Made by a program: the position numbers and the translations under genes. A DNA stretch of 64,000 bases from NCBI GenBank assembly GCA_002786065.1, contig NHNY01000002.1:558001-622000 (forward strand), read 5' to 3'. How positions within the stretch are numbered: the stretch's first letter is position 1; the number at the start of each line of letters is the position of its first letter. The notes below the pieces were generated by a model, which worked only from the letters and a program-made list of their open reading frames with translations, was not told where the DNA came from and made no database searches. The DNA is from Microcyclospora pomicola. Its lineage: Eukaryota > Ascomycota > Dothideomycetes > Capnodiales. This document shows positions 22,642 through 32,919 of this stretch, one piece after another.

Positions 22642-23895
22642 ATGCGACCACTCGTTCGCGTGCATGCCACCAGACAGACCACTCGAGCATTCCATTCAAC
22701 AGACATACGACGCTCTGCATCACCTTCAGCCGTCATGTCTGCAGTCATCTCTCCTCCCAAGAATCAATCAGCCGTGCCATCTGATGTGACAAGCAAAACA
22801 CATCACAACAAGAATGGGAACGGTTTCCTAAACCCCTGGCCAAGCTACATCGAGACGACTGGATTCTCAACACTCCCAAGTCTGCTCTGGCGGAAGGTCT
22901 CCGGCCAGGGCAACACTCCTGATACCACATCCCAGGCCGTACCAATTCGGAAACCGCAGTTCTTGCCAGGACGAAAGACAGACCATTTACGCGCGACCTG
23001 GCTGGGACATGCATGCTACTATATCGAGTTCCCAGGCGGTCTGCGAGTGCTCTTCGACCCCGTCTTCACAGACCGATGCGGGCCACTCAGTATCTTCGGG
23101 CCACAGCGTTTCACTCCTCCGCCGTGCCAGATCGAAGACATCCCCATCATCGACGTAGTCGTCATCTCCCACAACCACTACGACCACCTCTCACACCCCA
23201 CCATCCAAAAGATCGTCACTCAACACCCACAAGTCCAATTCTTCGTCCCTCTCGGACTCAAGAAATGGTTCCGGCAGATGAATTTTGGCAGCGACAACGT
23301 GACCGAGATGGACTGGTGGGAAGAGAATGATCTCCAGCTCACACCGACCACATCCGACACCAGCCTCCCTGCAACCGCACAAGCAGCCCTCACCGCGACC
23401 TTCGGCTGTCTCCCCGCCCAACACATGACCGCCCGCTCCGGCTTCGACCAAGCCGCCACTCTTTGGGCCAGCTGGTCCGTCACATCGGGCGGCAAGAAAG
23501 TCTGGTTCGGCGGCGACACCGGCTATCGCAGCGTCCCCCGGATCCCCACGGGCGACTTCGACTACGCAGACAAATACGTCCACCTTCCGCACTGCCCGGC
23601 CTTCGCCCAGATCGGCGACCTGCGCGGGCCCTTCGACCTCGGCCTCATCCCCATCGGCGCCTACGCGCCCCGCCACTTCTTCTCCGGCGTGCACTGCAAC
23701 CCCTACGACAGCGTCAACGTCTTCGTCGAGACCAAGTGCGCCCGCGCGATCGGGATCCATTGGGGCACGTGGGTGCTGACGGAGGAGGACGTGTTTGAGC
23801 CGCCGACGATGTTGCGACAGGCGCTGAAGTGGAAGGGGATCGAGGAGGAGGGTGTGTTTGATGTGTGTGATGTTGGGGAGAGTCGTGAGTTCTGA
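22642..23895 (+). CDS. NAPE-PLD-like metallo-beta-lactamase-fold phospholipase D (Fmp30 type)
   Basis: Zn-dependent hydrolase of N-acyl-phosphatidylethanolamines in the animal family; the yeast relative Fmp30 is mitochondrial. Single exon; from ATG 22642 it is 417 aa. The N-terminus (MRPLVRVHATRQTTRAFHST) is basic and Ser/Thr-rich with almost no acid, like a mitochondrial presequence, which favours this start over ATG 22735. The core has RATWLGHACYYIEFPGG, the metal motif HNHYDHLS (residues 177-184), WFGGDTGYRSVP, PIGAYAPRHFF, HCNPYDSVNVF and GIHWGTWVLT. From about 23340 to 23760 third positions become almost all C, unlike the first part. The neighbours do not suggest a pathway. Confidence 0.88.
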   Translation: MRPLVRVHATRQTTRAFHSTDIRRSASPSAVMSAVISPPKNQSAVPSDVTSKTHHNKNGNGFLNPWPSYIETTGFSTLPSLLWRKVSGQGNTPDTTSQAVPIRKPQFLPGRKTDHLRATWLGHACYYIEFPGGLRVLFDPVFTDRCGPLSIFGPQRFTPPPCQIEDIPIIDVVVISHNHYDHLSHPTIQKIVTQHPQVQFFVPLGLKKWFRQMNFGSDNVTEMDWWEENDLQLTPTTSDTSLPATAQAALTATFGCLPAQHMTARSGFDQAATLWASWSVTSGGKKVWFGGDTGYRSVPRIPTGDFDYADKYVHLPHCPAFAQIGDLRGPFDLGLIPIGAYAPRHFFSGVHCNPYDSVNVFVETKCARAIGIHWGTWVLTEEDVFEPPTMLRQALKWKGIEEEGVFDVCDVGESREF

Positions 23896-24224
23896 GAGGA
23901 GAGTACTGGGCCTTGACGGAGGGTGGGAAGGTGTATTCCAGGGTTGGCGTTCGGGCTGCAAACCCACACAGTCTCAAATCTCCACAAGTTGAACCGACAT
24001 TTCTATTGGGAGACATCTAAGCCGATGTATCTCAGACTTTGGCCAAGACCTGGATCCAAGCTGGCATCTCGAAGAAGAAGAACGTAAACACCGCTATATG
24101 AAGAATACTTTACATCAGTCCGGTGCTAAAATTCGCAGTCAAACTCAGACTCCGAAACGCTCCATTCACTTCGTAAGGTATCGCCAAACTCCCAACAACG
24201 CATAGATAGTCATGTCCGCTCAGC
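23896..24224. other. Convergent 3' spacer
   Basis: 329 bp between the NAPE-PLD-like and GH3 genes, which converge. Nothing else was recognised. Confidence 0.45.
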
Positions 24225-27200
24225 TCACGATGGCGGCACCATCGTCCACGTCGCCGCATCGCACGACACCTCCTCGAAGTTGTGCAACACGCTGAAGCCC
24301 ATGGCTGATAAGCCATCGAAATTGCCGTCGCCGTCCATCTGAAGCAGAACGTTAGCATGATCCACACTGGAGAGTAGGGTAGTCCAAATGACTTACATAA
24401 TCGAGCACACAGGCATTGCAGCCTTGCTGTTTGATCTGGCGCATGCCCAACAAGATCAGACCCTGGAGCAGCGTCGAATAGTCCCCGACCGAGGGGCTGA
24501 TGACGGGCGATGAGATACCGCCGGCCAGCTCGCCGATGTCTTTCATGCTCGGCACGGCGTCGGCGAGGATCGAGGAAGTGTTGTAGAGCACGACGGTGCC
24601 CACCAGCGCGCCGTCTTCGGGACGCTTCGCTTGGATGACACCGCATGCACTGGGATCTGCGAGCGCCATCTTATACACTTCTGCGAGACCCTGGCGGTTG
24701 TTGGTCTTGATGTGGTCGAGGATGGGGCCGGCGTATTCCCAGCCGTAGACAAGATTGAAGTCAGCACCGGCACTTTGCAAGCTCTTCGCCATGCCTTCGG
24801 GAGGGGACCAGGTAGAAAGGTTGCGGGCTGCCATTTGGCAGACTGCTCGAGACAGGGCGGTGTTCCATCCAAGATTCGCAAACCAGGATCGTAAGCGTTT
24901 ACGCTCGCCGCCATGGCCCGTGGGGATACCCAGATAGATACTGGGCAATCTTGAGCCTAGCTGGAAGCGTTTGATGCCCTCTCTTTGCAGAAGTGTGCGG
25001 ATCGCACGGTTGTGGAGCGAGTGGCCAATAGCGAGCTTTCTGCGCGACGGATCAACGAAGATGGCACCGATGGCGCCAGTACCAGATGCCTTGAAGAAGT
25101 AGGTGCAGCAGAATCCGTACAGTGCTTGTGTACTGCTATTCCGCACAACAAAATGTGATTCGAGGATTTCAGGATTACGTAGCAGAATTGAATTCGATGT
25201 GGCACTGGACAGCTCGGAGTGTAGGCCGGGAGTATGGCCGTCTACTGTGGCTTTAATCAAAACATCCAAGGCGGCTGAGTCGCGTTCTTCGTTGAATGCT
25301 TCCACAAGCCAGTGCTGTTTGGACTGCGAGAGCTTCTGGCTTTGGCTGATCGTACCAGGTAAAGCGCCGGCTGGCGTGAATTCACCGTAGAGTACCCGCA
25401 CCAGCGAGGTCAATGCAGTTTCAGTAAAGTCGTAGGTACATATATACGTGCCGATGCTTTGGTCCATAGCAAAGTCGTATGGTGAGCTGACGGCGACAAC
25501 AATGACAGGCTTCTCCCGCTTGTCACCCCCAGAGGTGTATCCCATATTACATATCATCGAGACATGCTTGGTGAATCCGTGCTGATACAGATTGCGGTTA
25601 GCATCGGCGGTCACAATGATGATCGCGCTTGCTCGGTTGATCAGGTTCTCGTGTTGTGGTCGAACGCCATTTGCTGTGTATGATGTGTGCAGCACACGGC
25701 CGCTACGTTGCCGAGCAAGCGATCTTCCAAGTTCGCGGAACACTCGCTCACCACTCATGACGGAGGCACTACGCTCCCACAAAGCAGGCTCGGGAGAAGC
25801 ATTGCAAGCCTGCTCGGAGAGGGCTCGTGCAGCAGCCGATGCGACCAGTGGTTTGACCAGAGGTGTCAGCAGCAGCAACTCGTCTTCGGGCTCCATGATG
25901 TTGGCTAATGGCAGGAGTCGGTTCTTGTCTCTTACCACTGTGATAGAAGAGTTGTATGCCTTGGTAGATAATGTGGTATGTGCTGGCTGCAGTTTCGATA
26001 ACAAGCTTATACCTGGAGGATTTAGAGCCTTCTCCCAAGACGTGCATTTCGCTTTCATGTCGAGTACTCTCTTCAGAGACACCTTGATGCGCTGTTTCTC
26101 GATCATAGAGTTCTCCACTCCAAGTTTGAAGCCTTCCAGTGCTTCTTGTTGATGTGTGTAAGATCTACACAATAGCACGATATCGCAGCCAGCGTTGATG
26201 GCCATGACCGTACCACCTCCGACGCCAATGTTGTGACTCAGAGCTTCCATCTCCAAGCAGTCCGAAATCACAACACCGTCGAATTTGAGATCACTGCGTA
26301 GCAGGTCATTGACAACCTGCTCTGACAGACAAGCGTGCATAACGTTGAGCCCAGCTGAGTTCATCGCACAGCCACCGACCATCATGGCATCCAGGCCTTC
26401 TTTGATGGCATTGCGAAACGGGATCAGCGCATTCAAACTCAGTGACTCCAGGCTCTCAGTAATGGTGGGAACATCGAGCGCGGAACCGAGGAACTCGAGA
26501 CTGCCGTATGAGGGGAAGTGCTTTCCCATGGTAGCAAGACCGGCTTCCTTGTAGCCTTTCATGAACGCCACGCCATATGAGGAGACTTCTTGTGGGTCAT
26601 CTCCGGTGGTCCGTACTCCCAAAGGCTGATTACGCGCATTTGTCAAGACATCCAAGCAAGGGCCCATCATCAGATTGATGCCACAAGCAGAGATTTCCTC
26701 TGCAGTCGCACGAGCAACGTCCAGCGCTAGCTCTCTCGATCCAGTAGCGGCCAAACCCATAGCAGAAGGATACTGTCTGATGAAGATCTCATCAAACAGG
26801 CTGTTGACGCCGCCATTCTCCTGATCCAGTCCGATGGCTAGAGGCACCGGATGCCCAGCTTCGTACGCGCATTGTTGTAGTTCCAGAACAAGTTGTGTAG
26901 TCTGCTCCGCGGCTGTGGAAGATCAGTCAGAAGTGGTTGTGAGTCGTGCAGGGGTAATGTATATTATTTACATTTTAGGTTCTTAGCAGTCAACAGAATA
27001 GACCCAAGGTGATGTTCTTGGATCAGCTTCTTGATCTGTGGGGTGACCGTCGTTCCCTCCCATCCCATCTGTGATCCGTTAACACATGTGGCCTCACATC
27101 TCTAGTCAAGTATGCATACCATAAAGAGCTGACCCAGGGTGCTGCCATCCTCAGGTCAGCATATACGAGACACCACGTTCGGCATGAATGCAACATCAAC

Positions 27201-27245
27201 CCACCGGTCCATATCCTCCCATATTTCGTCATTGCTGTCACTCAT
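24225..27245 (-). CDS. GH3 beta-N-acetylglucosaminidase-like protein fused to a GNAT domain (Nag3 type)
   Basis: Five exons: 27205-27245 (41 nt), 27120-27141 (22 nt), 26972-27068, 24397-26912 and 24225-24338 (929 aa). Introns are 63, 51, 59 and 58 nt. The spliced start reads MSDSNDEIWEDMDRTLGQLF, then MMGWEGTTVTPQIKKLI and GSILLTAKNLKSAEQT. GH3 blocks: IGLDQENGGVNSLFDE, GINLMMGPCLDVLTN, MGKHFPSYGSLEF (about 183-195) and GVVISDCLEMEALS, with the likely nucleophile Asp271. The C-terminal part (about 640 on) has FVVRNSSTQALYGFC, AIGAIFVDPSRRKLAIGHSL and a later GALVGTVVLY, like a GNAT acetyltransferase. The canonical NagZ GD..DSH loop carrying the catalytic His is replaced (LGSALDVP). No signal peptide, so intracellular. 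It is divergent from the GlcNAc-6-P deacetylase gene, which points to GlcNAc catabolism. Confidence 0.9.
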
Positions 27246-28065
27246 CTTGACGATCCCAACTGGTTGCTTAATCGCGGTAGATGTGACCTTTCCATGTAAC
27301 ATCCGCGTTACACAAGTCACCACGGCCTCGCTGGTCACAATCTACGATACGATCGGACATGGAGCGATAACGAGAGAGTAGGTTGCATTGCAGCACATTC
27401 AGAATCGCATCTTTAACTGGAAAAGATGCATGCTTTGGATATTGTCTCTTGGAGATATGGCTGCGTGGACAGTGCAGGATGCTGAGGATTCGGGATCCGT
27501 CGCTGTGTTTCGGAATGCAACGTTCATCAGCAGCGGCGGCTCCTTCCCGCGACAGCCTCGAAGAAGTCCAGACAAGCGTTAGCTCTACATAATGCAGAGC
27601 CCCCACCACTACAAACACAATCAACATGATATGTGTTCTGATGCTTGGTGAAGGACAGCATGCAGACATGTCTCTAGATCGTTGTGCTTGGAGCCGGTGC
27701 AGCTTGCCGGGTCTGCGTTGTGACTAGTGGTGCAGCCACCTGCTTATCGGGAATATTTCTAAACAACACCATGCTAGGTATGAGGAAAGCTCTATAGTCC
27801 AAGACAAAGCAACCTATGCCGTTGCTACCTTGCAAAAGCTACACTGCGATGTAAGCTGTACTATCGCCCGTGGGTCTATCTATTGGTTGCCTTTGACTAT
27901 CGAGTTTCATTGAATCACACCCAGCCCCGCCATGGCTAATACTAATGGTCACGAAGTCTCGAGAAGACATTCTATAACCTCCTTCTTGTTCGCTTGAAGG
28001 TTGAGGATCTAACAAAACTCGAACGGGTAAGATCAAGCATAGACAGGCAGGGTCTTGTAACAGAA
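27246..28065. promoter_or_regulatory. Divergent upstream region of the GH3-GNAT and deacetylase genes
   Basis: 820 bp between two start codons facing away from each other. In fungi these genes are induced by N-acetylglucosamine through an Ndt80-like factor (Ron1); a common control region here is likely. I did not find a clear GNCRCAAA-type site by eye. A 133-codon minus frame at 27268-27669 shows no family resemblance. Confidence 0.5.
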
Positions 28066-29361
28066 ATGCCGATTACAGTACCACTAGAACGACCAAGGAC
28101 CGGCATAACTCGTCTGACAGGCGGCCGCTTGGTCAAAGGCGATGTACTGGTGGAAGAGGACTTATGGATCAGCTCTATCACCGGCAAAATCCTTCACAGT
28201 CAGGAAGTGTTCTACGAACATCATGCCGTGCCTGATAACGTTGTTGATCTGAAAGGTAGCATATTGGCGCCAGGTTTCATCGATGTGCAGTTCAATGGTG
28301 CTTTTGGCTTCGACTTCTCCACCATACCAGATGATATGGACATATATCGTGAAGGACTCGAGCGCTTGAACCAGCGAATTGCTCGTACAGGAGTAACGAG
28401 CTTTCTTCCGACTCTTCCGAGTCAGAAGCCGGAAGTATATCACAAAGCCTTGCGATACTTGGCACCTTCAGGACGTTCACGCGATGCTTCCAAAGGCGCA
28501 GAGTCGCTTGGTGCTCATTGCGAAGGCCCATTCATCGCGCCAACCAAGAACGGGATTCACAATGTCGAAGTGCTACGATCTGCACCAAACGGGTTGTCAG
28601 ATCTCGTTCATTGCTTTGGTGAAGATTCGTTCCCGGATGCCTCTACAGGAGTTCGATCGCCTATCACCATGATAACGGCTGCACCTGAGGTCGAAGGCAT
28701 CTCGTCTTGCATTCCCCAGATCATTAAACACGGGATCATCTTCAGCATGGGACATACAGAAGCCGACTTCGAGCAAGCGAGCTCGGCCCTTCTGCAAGGC
28801 GGAACCATGATCACCCACATCTTCAATGCGATGAAACCTTTGCATCACCGCAACCCGGGGATCTTTGGTGTTCTGGGCAAAGCGAAAGGCAGTAAGCGTC
28901 CATACTTCGGTGTCATTTCTGATGGCATTCATCTTCATCCTACTACAGTGTCAATTGCATGGCACGCGCATCCCGACGGATTCATCCTTGTCACGGACGC
29001 GCAATATACAGCTGGACTTCCAGATGGGTTATACGACTGGACAAATGGCGATCGTTGGGATAAGAAGGGCGCCTTGCTTACCCGAGAAGGCACCGGAACA
29101 CTCGCCGGAAGCTCTGCAACCCTGGTTGAATGCATGGCGAACTTCTGGACCTGGAGTGATGCCAGTATCCCCGAAGTTGTGAAGACAGTAACGAGCACGC
29201 CTGCTCGTATGCTTGGCTTGGAGCATGTCAAAGGAACACTTACTGCCGGCGCAGATGCAGATTTGGTCGTGCTGGATGCGAGCGAAGACGGAGCTGGGAG
29301 GAAGCTGGATGTGAAGCAGGTTTGGAAGTTTGGTACTCGTGTCTTCGATGCCGCTGTGTAA
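28066..29361 (+). CDS. DAC1: N-acetylglucosamine-6-phosphate deacetylase
   Basis: Releases acetate from GlcNAc-6-phosphate to give glucosamine-6-phosphate in the cytosol. Single exon; ATG 28066 gives 431 aa and matches the family start (MPITVPLERPRTGITRLTGG). The amidohydrolase landmarks are PGFIDVQFNG (residues 69-78; Gln in place of the first metal His, as in NagA), HCEGPF with Glu153, SMGHTEAD with His230, THIFNAM with His251, and the catalytic Asp311 in LVTDAQ. The C-terminus has AGADADLVVLD. It is divergent from the GH3-GNAT gene, together the core of the fungal GlcNAc cluster. The deaminase, kinase, transporter and Ndt80-like regulator of full clusters are not in this window. Confidence 0.95.
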   Translation: MPITVPLERPRTGITRLTGGRLVKGDVLVEEDLWISSITGKILHSQEVFYEHHAVPDNVVDLKGSILAPGFIDVQFNGAFGFDFSTIPDDMDIYREGLERLNQRIARTGVTSFLPTLPSQKPEVYHKALRYLAPSGRSRDASKGAESLGAHCEGPFIAPTKNGIHNVEVLRSAPNGLSDLVHCFGEDSFPDASTGVRSPITMITAAPEVEGISSCIPQIIKHGIIFSMGHTEADFEQASSALLQGGTMITHIFNAMKPLHHRNPGIFGVLGKAKGSKRPYFGVISDGIHLHPTTVSIAWHAHPDGFILVTDAQYTAGLPDGLYDWTNGDRWDKKGALLTREGTGTLAGSSATLVECMANFWTWSDASIPEVVKTVTSTPARMLGLEHVKGTLTAGADADLVVLDASEDGAGRKLDVKQVWKFGTRVFDAAV

Positions 29362-29613
29362 TGTCAGAATGATAGACGATCATACATCTTCTTATTGTTA
29401 TCTTCCATCGATAAGTTCTCCGAATTATTGGTATCTCGACGGGAGCTCAATACTGTAGCTCTACCGCCTCGGTAAGTATCTCTAACAGAAGCGATGCCAG
29501 TTTCCGCGCTACGTCATTGTCGATACACTCGCGCATAATCTGCACTTCGCTATCCTCGAGCAACTCGGTATCTATCCTTAAATGGCATTACGTGGTGTTG
29601 CAAGACACGAACA

Positions 29614-30300
29614 ATGCGATCCGCAGTGCGAGTGTGTGTACAATGCACATCTTTACGGTCAACATGGGGTCCACATTCGCGCGCCAGCAAACACCTCACT
29701 CAGGTCCAGCTCGCTCGCGCGAACAGCTCCAATGCGAAACCGATGCACAAGATCGATGAGTACACAGCTGATCTGCTCAATGCGCCACTAAGATCTGTTC
29801 AATCAGCGACTCGGACAGCTCCTGCACCGATCCCGGAAGACCAGCTCCCGACGACCGAACGGGAAGAGCAGATTGCCAAAGCACGAGTCGTCTTCGGTTC
29901 TCGATTAGCAGGACCTGTCGAGCGCCAGAAGGCGCGAGAAGTGGCCAGCCAGGTCATCGCAGGCGTCACAGTTCCTCCCAAACCAGAAGAGCCCGACAAT
30001 TGCTGTATGAGCGGTTGCGTAAACTGCGTCTGGGATATCTTCCGGGATGAGTTCGAGGAATGGGCGGAGAAGAGCAGCGAGGCGAAGATGAAGCTGGCAG
30101 AACAACGGTCGCAAGCATCTGGTCTCGCTATGAGTATGGACGACGACGGAGGCGGATCGGAATCAAATTGGGATCCTGGCGAGACCGTTGAGCCGGGGCA
30201 GGATCTTTTTGCCAATATTCCAGTTGGCATCAGGGAGTTCATGAGGACGGAGAAGCTGCTCAAAGGTCGACATAAGGTCAACGGAACGCTAGGAGGATGA
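29614..30300 (+). CDS. Oxidoreductase-like domain protein (OXLD1 type), mitochondrial
   Basis: Single exon, 228 aa, from ATG 29614. The N-terminus (MRSAVRVCVQCTSLRSTWGP) is basic and lacks acid residues, consistent with a mitochondrial presequence. The core domain PPKPEEPDNCCMSGCVNCVW followed by DIFRDEFEEWAEK is the short Cys-rich oxidoreductase-like signature (PF09791), seen in small mitochondrial proteins of unknown function. The C-terminus is acidic (MDDDGGGSES) and ends with NIPVGIREFMRTEKLL, also conserved in fungal members as I recall them. It lies 252 bp after the deacetylase gene on the same strand, with no obvious pathway link. Confidence 0.85.
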   Translation: MRSAVRVCVQCTSLRSTWGPHSRASKHLTQVQLARANSSNAKPMHKIDEYTADLLNAPLRSVQSATRTAPAPIPEDQLPTTEREEQIAKARVVFGSRLAGPVERQKAREVASQVIAGVTVPPKPEEPDNCCMSGCVNCVWDIFRDEFEEWAEKSSEAKMKLAEQRSQASGLAMSMDDDGGGSESNWDPGETVEPGQDLFANIPVGIREFMRTEKLLKGRHKVNGTLGG

Positions 30301-30937
30301 GCTCTACGGCTTTGTGAGTGCCGGTATGCGTGACAGCATGGCCAGCATGGCTCCGCATGCCTGCGTACAAGCATACGCATATGTCGTCTCACGGGCGCAT
30401 TCAGCAAGGACTGAGATTACACTCAGCTCGTATTGAAAGTGCGCTTCTGCATAGATCGCCGTATCTTGTCTGGCTGTAGTTGTGATGGGACACAGAGACC
30501 TTTCTCGGAAGCGGTGGTCACAACGACAGCCCCAGCAATTGCCGCGAGCGGTCTACGAGCATCCCAAGGCTGCTTGCCCACCACTACCTATGAGCTTATC
30601 AGACGGGGCATACACAAGAACGACCTTACTAGCTGTTGACGGATGACGGAACATACAGCAACTTGACGGATCGTGGTTCGCCAAACATGTTACCAGCATT
30701 GCAGCAGCGTGTAAGGGTGGTGTTTCGTGGCAAGAGTAGACATCATCACATGATCTGAGTATCACTGAATTTCAAATGCCATGGGCATAGTCTTACTTCG
30801 AGGACTTGCATAGACATGGCAAGTCCGGGGCTTGACCAGCTTCGCCATAACCTTATAGATACATCCAGATTTGTACATGTATGATACATATGACATCTTC
30901 TATTATACTATCTAGCACGCTGGACGGGATGGCAACA
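30301..30937. other. Intergenic, no gene seen
   Basis: About 640 bp between convergent genes. Only short incidental frames. Confidence 0.5.
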
Positions 30938-31822
30938 TCATCTGCGACCTCCTAGTAGACTCAGCCAGCTTCTGCCTACTGTTGACGCGTCGTTTACTAA
31001 AAGTTGAGCCCGCTGATCCAATAGTCCGCCCGCAGGCTGTAGTGACTGTTCATTTTGCAGTCTTCGCTCCGCAATCCGGTCTTCCATGGCGTGGTACATT
31101 TCTGGCGTTGCCTCTTCGGTTGCTGATGGTGGCAGCAGCGTTGGTCCGCTTGAAGTCACCGCTGCAGCTGCGGCACACAACCTTCCACCCTTGGTCTCCT
31201 CCTTTTCGAGCCCGCCGAACAACCAGTCCGTAGTCCTCTTCACCATTCCCGGCCGATTCCGTTTCGCCTCTGCCGCCTCTTCTGCCGCTCTTTCTCTATT
31301 CAGCAATAGGATCTGATCCTCCGTTGCGGTTCCCTTGGTCTGCGCGTCCCGTGCGACTGTCAATAGGTAGCCATGTTTCGCCTGCTGCTCTGCTAACCAC
31401 TCATTTCGTCTCCGTCGGTTGTGCATCAACATATCTGTGATGCCTGCCGTAGCCACAGCACCGCTCACGACCGTAAGACCAATCAGTCCTATGGCGGTAA
31501 AACGATGCGCGCGGTCGGCCCACACTCGTCCAATCCTCACGACTTTATCTCCAGTAGACTCTTGGCCGCGTTTTGATAGCTGGGCCGCAGCTCGTAGCCG
31601 CGCGATCTTTTGCTGTGGGGTTTCGCCTCGGGGTGCTGCAGCGCCGATTTTGATTTGGGAGCCCGTCGAGGTCGGAGGGGTGCTTCCATTGAATGATGCC
31701 GCTGGATTTGAGGAGAAGCTCGTAGATCCTGTAGAGGTCTGTGGTTTGGTTGAAACATACGGTCCAGTCGCGGTAAAGCGCGTCGCCTCGGACGGTGATC
31801 GAGGCATATTTGAAGATCCCAA
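30938..31822 (-). CDS. Putative fungal cytochrome-oxidase assembly factor, membrane-anchored
   Basis: Single exon, 294 aa (or 290 from the second ATG, MPRSPSEATRF). A Ser/Thr-rich N-terminal third precedes a conserved block TPQQKIARLRAAAQLSKRGQ, KVVRIGRVWADRAHRFTAIG, one transmembrane segment (LIGLTVVSGAVATAGI, about 110-130) and MLMHNRRRRNEWLAEQQAKH. A helical ILLLNRERAAEEAAEAKRNR and GMVKRTTDWLFGGLEKEE follow. I recall this fungal family being annotated as cytochrome c oxidase assembly (Cox14-like); the mitochondrial inner-membrane role comes from that annotation, not from a motif I can prove here. The C-terminal tail is variable. Confidence 0.75.
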   Translation of the reverse strand: MGSSNMPRSPSEATRFTATGPYVSTKPQTSTGSTSFSSNPAASFNGSTPPTSTGSQIKIGAAAPRGETPQQKIARLRAAAQLSKRGQESTGDKVVRIGRVWADRAHRFTAIGLIGLTVVSGAVATAGITDMLMHNRRRRNEWLAEQQAKHGYLLTVARDAQTKGTATEDQILLLNRERAAEEAAEAKRNRPGMVKRTTDWLFGGLEKEETKGGRLCAAAAAVTSSGPTLLPPSATEEATPEMYHAMEDRIAERRLQNEQSLQPAGGLLDQRAQLLVNDASTVGRSWLSLLGGRR

Positions 31823-32088
31823 TGGGCGACTCTATCTGTTGGCCTTGAGCCGAGATTATGCTATCGCTGTATGGATGTCTCCTTGGAATAATTTGAGGTA
31901 TCATCATCATTCGATCTAGCCCTAGCGTCGAATGCCGCTCAAACTTCCCGAAAAATACCCGTAGCCTTGAGCACACTTCATCTGCTACGGAGTACTTATT
32001 ACATGTACCCACTATAGTCTACGCGAAGCGACACCTTCGCAGCATACATGGCTATGAGATTAGTTAACGGTCTCCGCAACAACACGAG

Positions 32089-32919
32089 ATGGCAGAAACC
32101 AGTTCCACGGACTTGCAGAGCATTTTAGCCACACTCTCACAGTTCTCCACTCAGCATGTGCCACCTTTACACGGAACTCAGGTCCCGACATCGCCACAGT
32201 CTGCCGCGACGCCAAAGCCACCGCTACCGGCTTCTTCGCAACCAGCGCTATCCTCCACCTGGGCGTCTGGACACGAGTTGCAGCAAGTACAGAATCTGAC
32301 ACCACAGTCACAGGTCGGGAGCGTAACGACACTAAAGCCCATCGATCCTGCAACAATCCTTACATGGCAGGAAGGTATTCGATGTGTTACGAAGATTGCA
32401 GCGCGGAACGATAAGTTTGGTGCAGCAATTCAAAAGGTAAGATCCCATGAGTATCTCATCAGTACAATAAGGGACGGCAACTGACATGTTCCTTAGATGA
32501 TGGACGAGCAACGTCGCCATGAGATGCTCTGGTACAAGGAAAGGCAAGCTTTGAAGCAAACCCAATTTGCTCGCGCTAAGGCGTCTGCGCAAGCAACGTC
32601 CATTTTGCAATCATTAGGCGGCCAAACGTCAGGCCCTTCGTCGCCCGACTTGCACAAGCCAGACTCTGCCGCCGAACTTTTAGAGTATGATCGTAAGGTG
32701 TATGCCGCCCAGCAGAAAATGGAGGTCGCTATGACAGCCGAACTGAAAGGGCTGGGAGTCCCCTTCTTTGGCACTCCTAAATATCTTGTGGTTCCAGACA
32801 CGGCTGAATCCTCACATGATCAGACTCTAGAGAGTGGCCAAAAAGTCGTCACAGAATCGGAGTTACTGAGCTTGCGGAGGAGAATGGTAGGGCATCTCGA
32901 GGACTTGTACCGAGACTAA
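32089..32919 (+). CDS. DUF2458 family protein
   Basis: Two exons: 32089-32436 and 32497-32919 (256 aa), with a 60-nt intron (GTAAGA..CTTAG). The N-terminal 90 residues are Pro/Ser/Gln-rich and low in complexity. Then comes PIDPATILTWQEGIRCVTKI, the junction KFGAAIQKMMDEQRRHEMLW, a helical KERQALKQTQFARAK and a conserved C-terminus with LLEYDRKVYAAQQKM, ELKGLGVPFFGTP and SLRRRMVGHLEDLYRD. This order fits DUF2458 (PF10454), a fungal family of unknown role. Coiled-coil in the middle is likely. Confidence 0.85.

Noticed and set aside
23191-23967. 258-codon minus-strand frame
   Set aside because: Antisense shadow of the GC3-rich part of the NAPE-PLD-like gene; no family resemblance.
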